DNA of 64,000 nt from JBBAAP01 sp043808305 (lineage in GTDB: Bacteria > Planctomycetota > MHYJ01 > JACQXL01): positions 15,886-79,885 of the forward strand of contig JAZDFB010000136.1 in the NCBI GenBank assembly GCA_043808305.1. Direction: 5' to 3'. The position numbers were made by a program, and so were the translations under genes. Of this stretch, positions 61,513 to 64,000 are shown in pieces; position 1 is the first letter of the stretch, and each line of letters starts with the position of its first letter. Below the pieces are notes generated by a model, which was given only the letters and a program-made list of their open reading frames with translations, did not search any database and was not told the DNA's origin.

Positions 61513-62289
61513 TCAGTGGTTATTATCCTTTCCTAAATAAGCTTCGATTACCCTAGCATCGCACTGGACTTCTTTGCAGGTGCCTTCAGCGATTTTTACG
61601 CCATGGTCCAAGACGCTGACCCGGTCGGAAATACCCATAACCACTTTCATATCGTGCTCTATCAGCAGAACCGTTACGCCACGGTCCCGTATCTTGAGAA
61701 TCAGGTTCATCAAGTCTTTGGTTTCGGACGGGTTCATGCCGGCGGCCGGCTCGTCCAGCAGAAGCAGTTCGGGCTGGGTAGCCAGCGCCCGGGCGATTTC
61801 CAGCCGGCGCTGGGCGCCGTAGGCCAGGTTGCGAGCCCAGGTATCTTTATGGTCGGCCAGGCCGACGAACTCGAGCAGTTGCAGTGCGTTCTGGGCGCAG
61901 GCGCGCTCTTCGCGGACCGTGCTCCGGGTATGGAATATCGAGCCAAACAGGCCGCTTTTGGTCCGGGGAAACGCGCCGACCATGACGTTTTCAAGGGTGG
62001 TCATCTCTCCGAACAGCCGGATGTTCTGGAATGTCCGGCCGATGCCCATCCGGGTTATCTGAAACGCCTTGATTCCGGTGATATCATTGCCATTGAATAC
62101 AATCTGCCCGGCCGTGGGCGGGTAAAGCCCGGTAAAACAGTTGAAAAGCGTGGTCTTGCCGGCGCCGTTCGGGCCGATGATGCTGGTTATAGCGCCCCGG
62201 TCCAGCTGGCAGGAGAAATCATCCACGGCTTTCAACCCGCCAAAGTGCTTGGACACGCCTTTGCTTTCACAGAGAATGGTTTTATTCAT
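61513..62289 (-). CDS. livG: Branched-chain amino acid ABC transporter ATP-binding protein LivG
   Basis: A 258-residue ATPase. Walker A is IIGPNGAGKTTLFNCFTGLY, LivG-specific GIGRTFQNIRLFGEMTTLEN follows, the signature region reads LAYGAQRRLEIARALATQPE (AYGxQRRLEIARAL is the LivG form), and Walker B LLLDEPAAGMNPSETKDL. It ends with the typical RVIEAYLGKDN. It overlaps the 3' end of livM by 8 bases, indicating translational coupling. The next gene on the operon side is separated by the inverted-repeat cassette. Confidence 0.95.
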   Translation of the reverse strand: MNKTILCESKGVSKHFGGLKAVDDFSCQLDRGAITSIIGPNGAGKTTLFNCFTGLYPPTAGQIVFNGNDITGIKAFQITRMGIGRTFQNIRLFGEMTTLENVMVGAFPRTKSGLFGSIFHTRSTVREERACAQNALQLLEFVGLADHKDTWARNLAYGAQRRLEIARALATQPELLLLDEPAAGMNPSETKDLMNLILKIRDRGVTVLLIEHDMKVVMGISDRVSVLDHGVKIAEGTCKEVQCDARVIEAYLGKDNNH

Positions 62290-63940
62290 TGTCTTTTGTC
62301 AGTCCCTTTTCTATCTTGCGCCGTACACTGCCGATAATGCCCTGGGGCCGGAAAATCATCATCAAAATTATAACGCCGCTGAATATCAGCAACCGGAAAT
62401 CAGGCAACCGGCTGGCCAGCCCGACGGCGGACGGGAATTGTTCGCGCAGCAGGTTGGGCACCAGGTCACGCAGCATCCAGGGTATAAACTGGAGTATTGC
62501 CGCGCCCAGGATTACGCCCGGAACGCTACCCATACCGCCCAGGATGACCATGCTCAAAATCAGGACCGAATACTCGAATTTAAATGCTTCGGGGTTGACG
62601 AAGTTCATCCGGGCCGCATAGAACACCCCCATAAAACCGGCCACGGCCGCGCTCAGGGCAAAGGCGAGTATCTTCATCTTAAAGGTGTTGATGCCCATAA
62701 CCATGGCGGCGGTTTCGTCCTCGCGCAGGGCAATCCAGGCCCGGCCAATCCGGGAGTGGTTGAGCCGATGAACCACAAAGATAACCAGAACCATCATAAC
62801 AAAAGCGATATAGTAATATTGTATCGGCCTAACTATTTCGAACGAAGCGATGGTCGGCGGGTTGAGAATCAACCCCTGCTCGCCGCCGGTAACGGCGGCT
62901 TCGTTCTTCAGGACAAAGCGGACCACCTCGCCGAAGCCGAGCGTGACAATAGCCAGGTAATCGCCGCGCAGCCTGATGGATGGTATGCCCAGAAGAATGC
63001 CGATGATGCCGGCATTAACGCCGCCGATGACCAGGCATGCCCAGAACGGCACGTGGAAATTCATGGAAAAGATAGCGTAAGTATAGGCGCCGATGGCGAA
63101 GAAGGCGGCATAGCCCAGGACCAGCAGTCCGGTCATGCCCACCACAATGTTCAACCCCAACGCCAGGCCGACATAGATAAAGGTATCTATCAGGAAGCTG
63201 AAATACTTATTCAGGTCGCGTTCCGGGCCGCTCATCGGGAATCCGAGCAGGATGATAACCAGGCTCAGTATCCAGAGCCAGGCCGGTATCTTGCCCAGGC
63301 CGGATTTAAGCGCCTGCCCTATCGGCCGGAATGGAACCGTCATGATGTGAAGGCCCTTGCCAATCCGGTCTTTGAACGCCCAGATGATGCCGCAGGCAAA
63401 GACGATGCCAGCAATCCAGAAGGCATCGGACCTGAAACTAAGAACCCGGCTGGCGCCGACCAGGGTAGTCTTTAATCCCAGCAACGGGAAGGTGATGATC
63501 AGGACCCAGACAGCAATAAGGAAACTGTTCTTTAATCTGCTAATCATTATTTGTAGTATCTTCCTCCCGCTTTTCCCCTCCCTTGAGGGAGGGGTAAGGG
63601 GAGGGTGAAATAAAATATTCTGTATTATTGCTTCTAACACGCCGTCTATATTTTGTAAGACATCGTTATTCCAAAACCTTAAGACCCTGAAACCTTGTTG
63701 TTGAAGCCACTTATCTCGTTTAACATCCTTATTTTTATCCGCATGTTGCCCCCCATCAACTTCTATAATAAGGTTTTTGTTAAGGCATACAAAATCTACA
63801 ATATAGTTTCCGATAAATTGCTGGCGTCTGAATTTAATGTTGCTTAATTGTTTACTCTTCAGGTGTCTCCATAAAAGGCGCTCTGCATCTGTTGAGTTTT
63901 TTCTGAGTGTCTTAGCAAGTAATGTTAAATGTTTATTCAA
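62282..63940 (-). CDS. livM: LivM permease with an in-frame N-terminal DUF559 nuclease domain
   Basis: The frame is continuous for 552 codons from a TTG at 63940 (GAGGG site upstream). Residues 1-110 are a complete DUF559 (Vsr-like endonuclease) domain: LRKNSTDAERLLWRHLKSKQ, FRRQQFIGNYIVDFVC and LIIEVDGGQH with the expected Asp/Glu. A linker LTPPSREGKSG is encoded by a palindromic repeat. From Met132 (63547, MISRLKNSFLIAVWVL) the sequence is a normal LivM permease with about nine membrane helices, including the family motif TGLLVLGYAAFFAIGAYTYA and SIRLRGDYLAIVTLGFGEVV. The native livM start is probably 63547, with a GGAGG site about 15 bases upstream. The fusion may be translated as one protein or as two overlapping products. 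Confidence 0.88.
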   Translation of the reverse strand: MNKHLTLLAKTLRKNSTDAERLLWRHLKSKQLSNIKFRRQQFIGNYIVDFVCLNKNLIIEVDGGQHADKNKDVKRDKWLQQQGFRVLRFWNNDVLQNIDGVLEAIIQNILFHPPLTPPSREGKSGRKILQIMISRLKNSFLIAVWVLIITFPLLGLKTTLVGASRVLSFRSDAFWIAGIVFACGIIWAFKDRIGKGLHIMTVPFRPIGQALKSGLGKIPAWLWILSLVIILLGFPMSGPERDLNKYFSFLIDTFIYVGLALGLNIVVGMTGLLVLGYAAFFAIGAYTYAIFSMNFHVPFWACLVIGGVNAGIIGILLGIPSIRLRGDYLAIVTLGFGEVVRFVLKNEAAVTGGEQGLILNPPTIASFEIVRPIQYYYIAFVMMVLVIFVVHRLNHSRIGRAWIALREDETAAMVMGINTFKMKILAFALSAAVAGFMGVFYAARMNFVNPEAFKFEYSVLILSMVILGGMGSVPGVILGAAILQFIPWMLRDLVPNLLREQFPSAVGLASRLPDFRLLIFSGVIILMMIFRPQGIIGSVRRKIEKGLTKDNE

Positions 63941-63995
63941 TTATTTACCCTCTCCCTACCCTCCCCCCTCAAGGGGGAGGGTAAGGAAAGATTAA
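63551..63995. mobile_element. DUF559 cassette bounded by inverted G/C-rich palindromes
   Basis: The palindrome at about 63573-63605 (CCCCTCCCTTGAGGGAGGGG then TAAGGGGAGGG) and the one at about 63948-63990 (CCTCTCCCTACCCTCCCCCC then TCAAGGGGGAGGGTAAGG) are inverted relative to each other. They flank a single DUF559 ORF. DUF559 genes beside such sequences are seen in many environmental genomes, from memory. The block sits at the 5' end of livM, probably inside a livH-livM junction. Confidence 0.6.
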
Positions 63996-64000
63996 TACCC

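Noticed and set aside
62141..63475. 444-codon plus-strand ORF
   Set aside because: It is antisense to livM and livG, rich in His, Gln and Asp as expected for the antisense of hydrophobic coding sequence; no family match.

Overview
The window reads as chromosomal DNA of an uncultured anaerobic bacterium. The best guess is a Planctomycetota-type lineage, but this is an inference from gene style. The clues are a HEAT-repeat secreted protein ending in a Trp-rich KWEKWW tail, a very large alpha-2-macroglobulin with an N-terminal TPR-like part, FHA and SIMPL proteins, many lipoproteins, and pyruvate:ferredoxin oxidoreductase plus CoA-ester enzymes of anaerobic metabolism. Most genes lie on the minus strand in short operons, and there is no large prophage, plasmid or integrative element.

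Layout. 1-1391: the 5' part of a glutaconyl-CoA decarboxylase alpha subunit, cut by the window edge. 1433-5857: HEAT protein, excisionase-type HTH protein beside a 22-bp repeat array, response regulator, Xre regulator. 6026-12400: giant alpha-2-macroglobulin. 12801-19973: thiolase-like protein with its DUF35 partner, arginine-deiminase-like protein, and a giant double-ATPase CoA-dehydratase activase. 20006-29681: small zinc protein, Lgt, glycosyltransferase, tRNA-Val, two-component pair, tRNA-Asp, aminotransferase/2-hydroxyacid dehydrogenase pair, diguanylate cyclase, GreA. 29682-34928: FAD oxidoreductase, then a lipoprotein/pcm/FHA/rpmA operon and a ChaN-like lipoprotein. 34932-39342: pyruvate:ferredoxin oxidoreductase operon. 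39343-41243: a mostly non-coding stretch with nested hairpins and a 17-copy 22-bp array. 41244-51838: Fn3-repeat lipoprotein, MacAB-TolC-like efflux operon, SIMPL protein, M23 peptidase. 51816-60220: sugar catabolism (PfkB kinase, cupin, esterase, xylulokinase, GH3 glycosidase, TIM-barrel isomerase). 60484-63940: livF-livG-livM branched-chain amino acid transporter genes, interrupted by two small cassettes.

How the genes fit together. Glutaconyl-CoA decarboxylase, the dehydratase activase, the 2-hydroxyacid dehydrogenase/aminotransferase pair, the amino acid ABC transporter and pyruvate:ferredoxin oxidoreductase would suit amino acid (glutamate-type) fermentation. The xylB/GH3/isomerase/esterase group suits growth on xylose-containing polysaccharide. 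Both are inferences from gene content.

The most unusual material is non-coding or cassette-like. (1) Two distant tandem arrays share a 22-bp period, a common unit skeleton and a homologous G/C-rich leader. (2) A family of intergenic hairpins has a conserved loop while the stems vary but stay complementary. (3) A 310-bp cassette with near-perfect terminal inverted repeats carries a lone Imm32-like ORF between livG and livF. (4) A DUF559 nuclease cassette is bounded by inverted G/C-rich palindromes and reads in frame into livM. No CRISPR array, rRNA or complete insertion sequence was seen.
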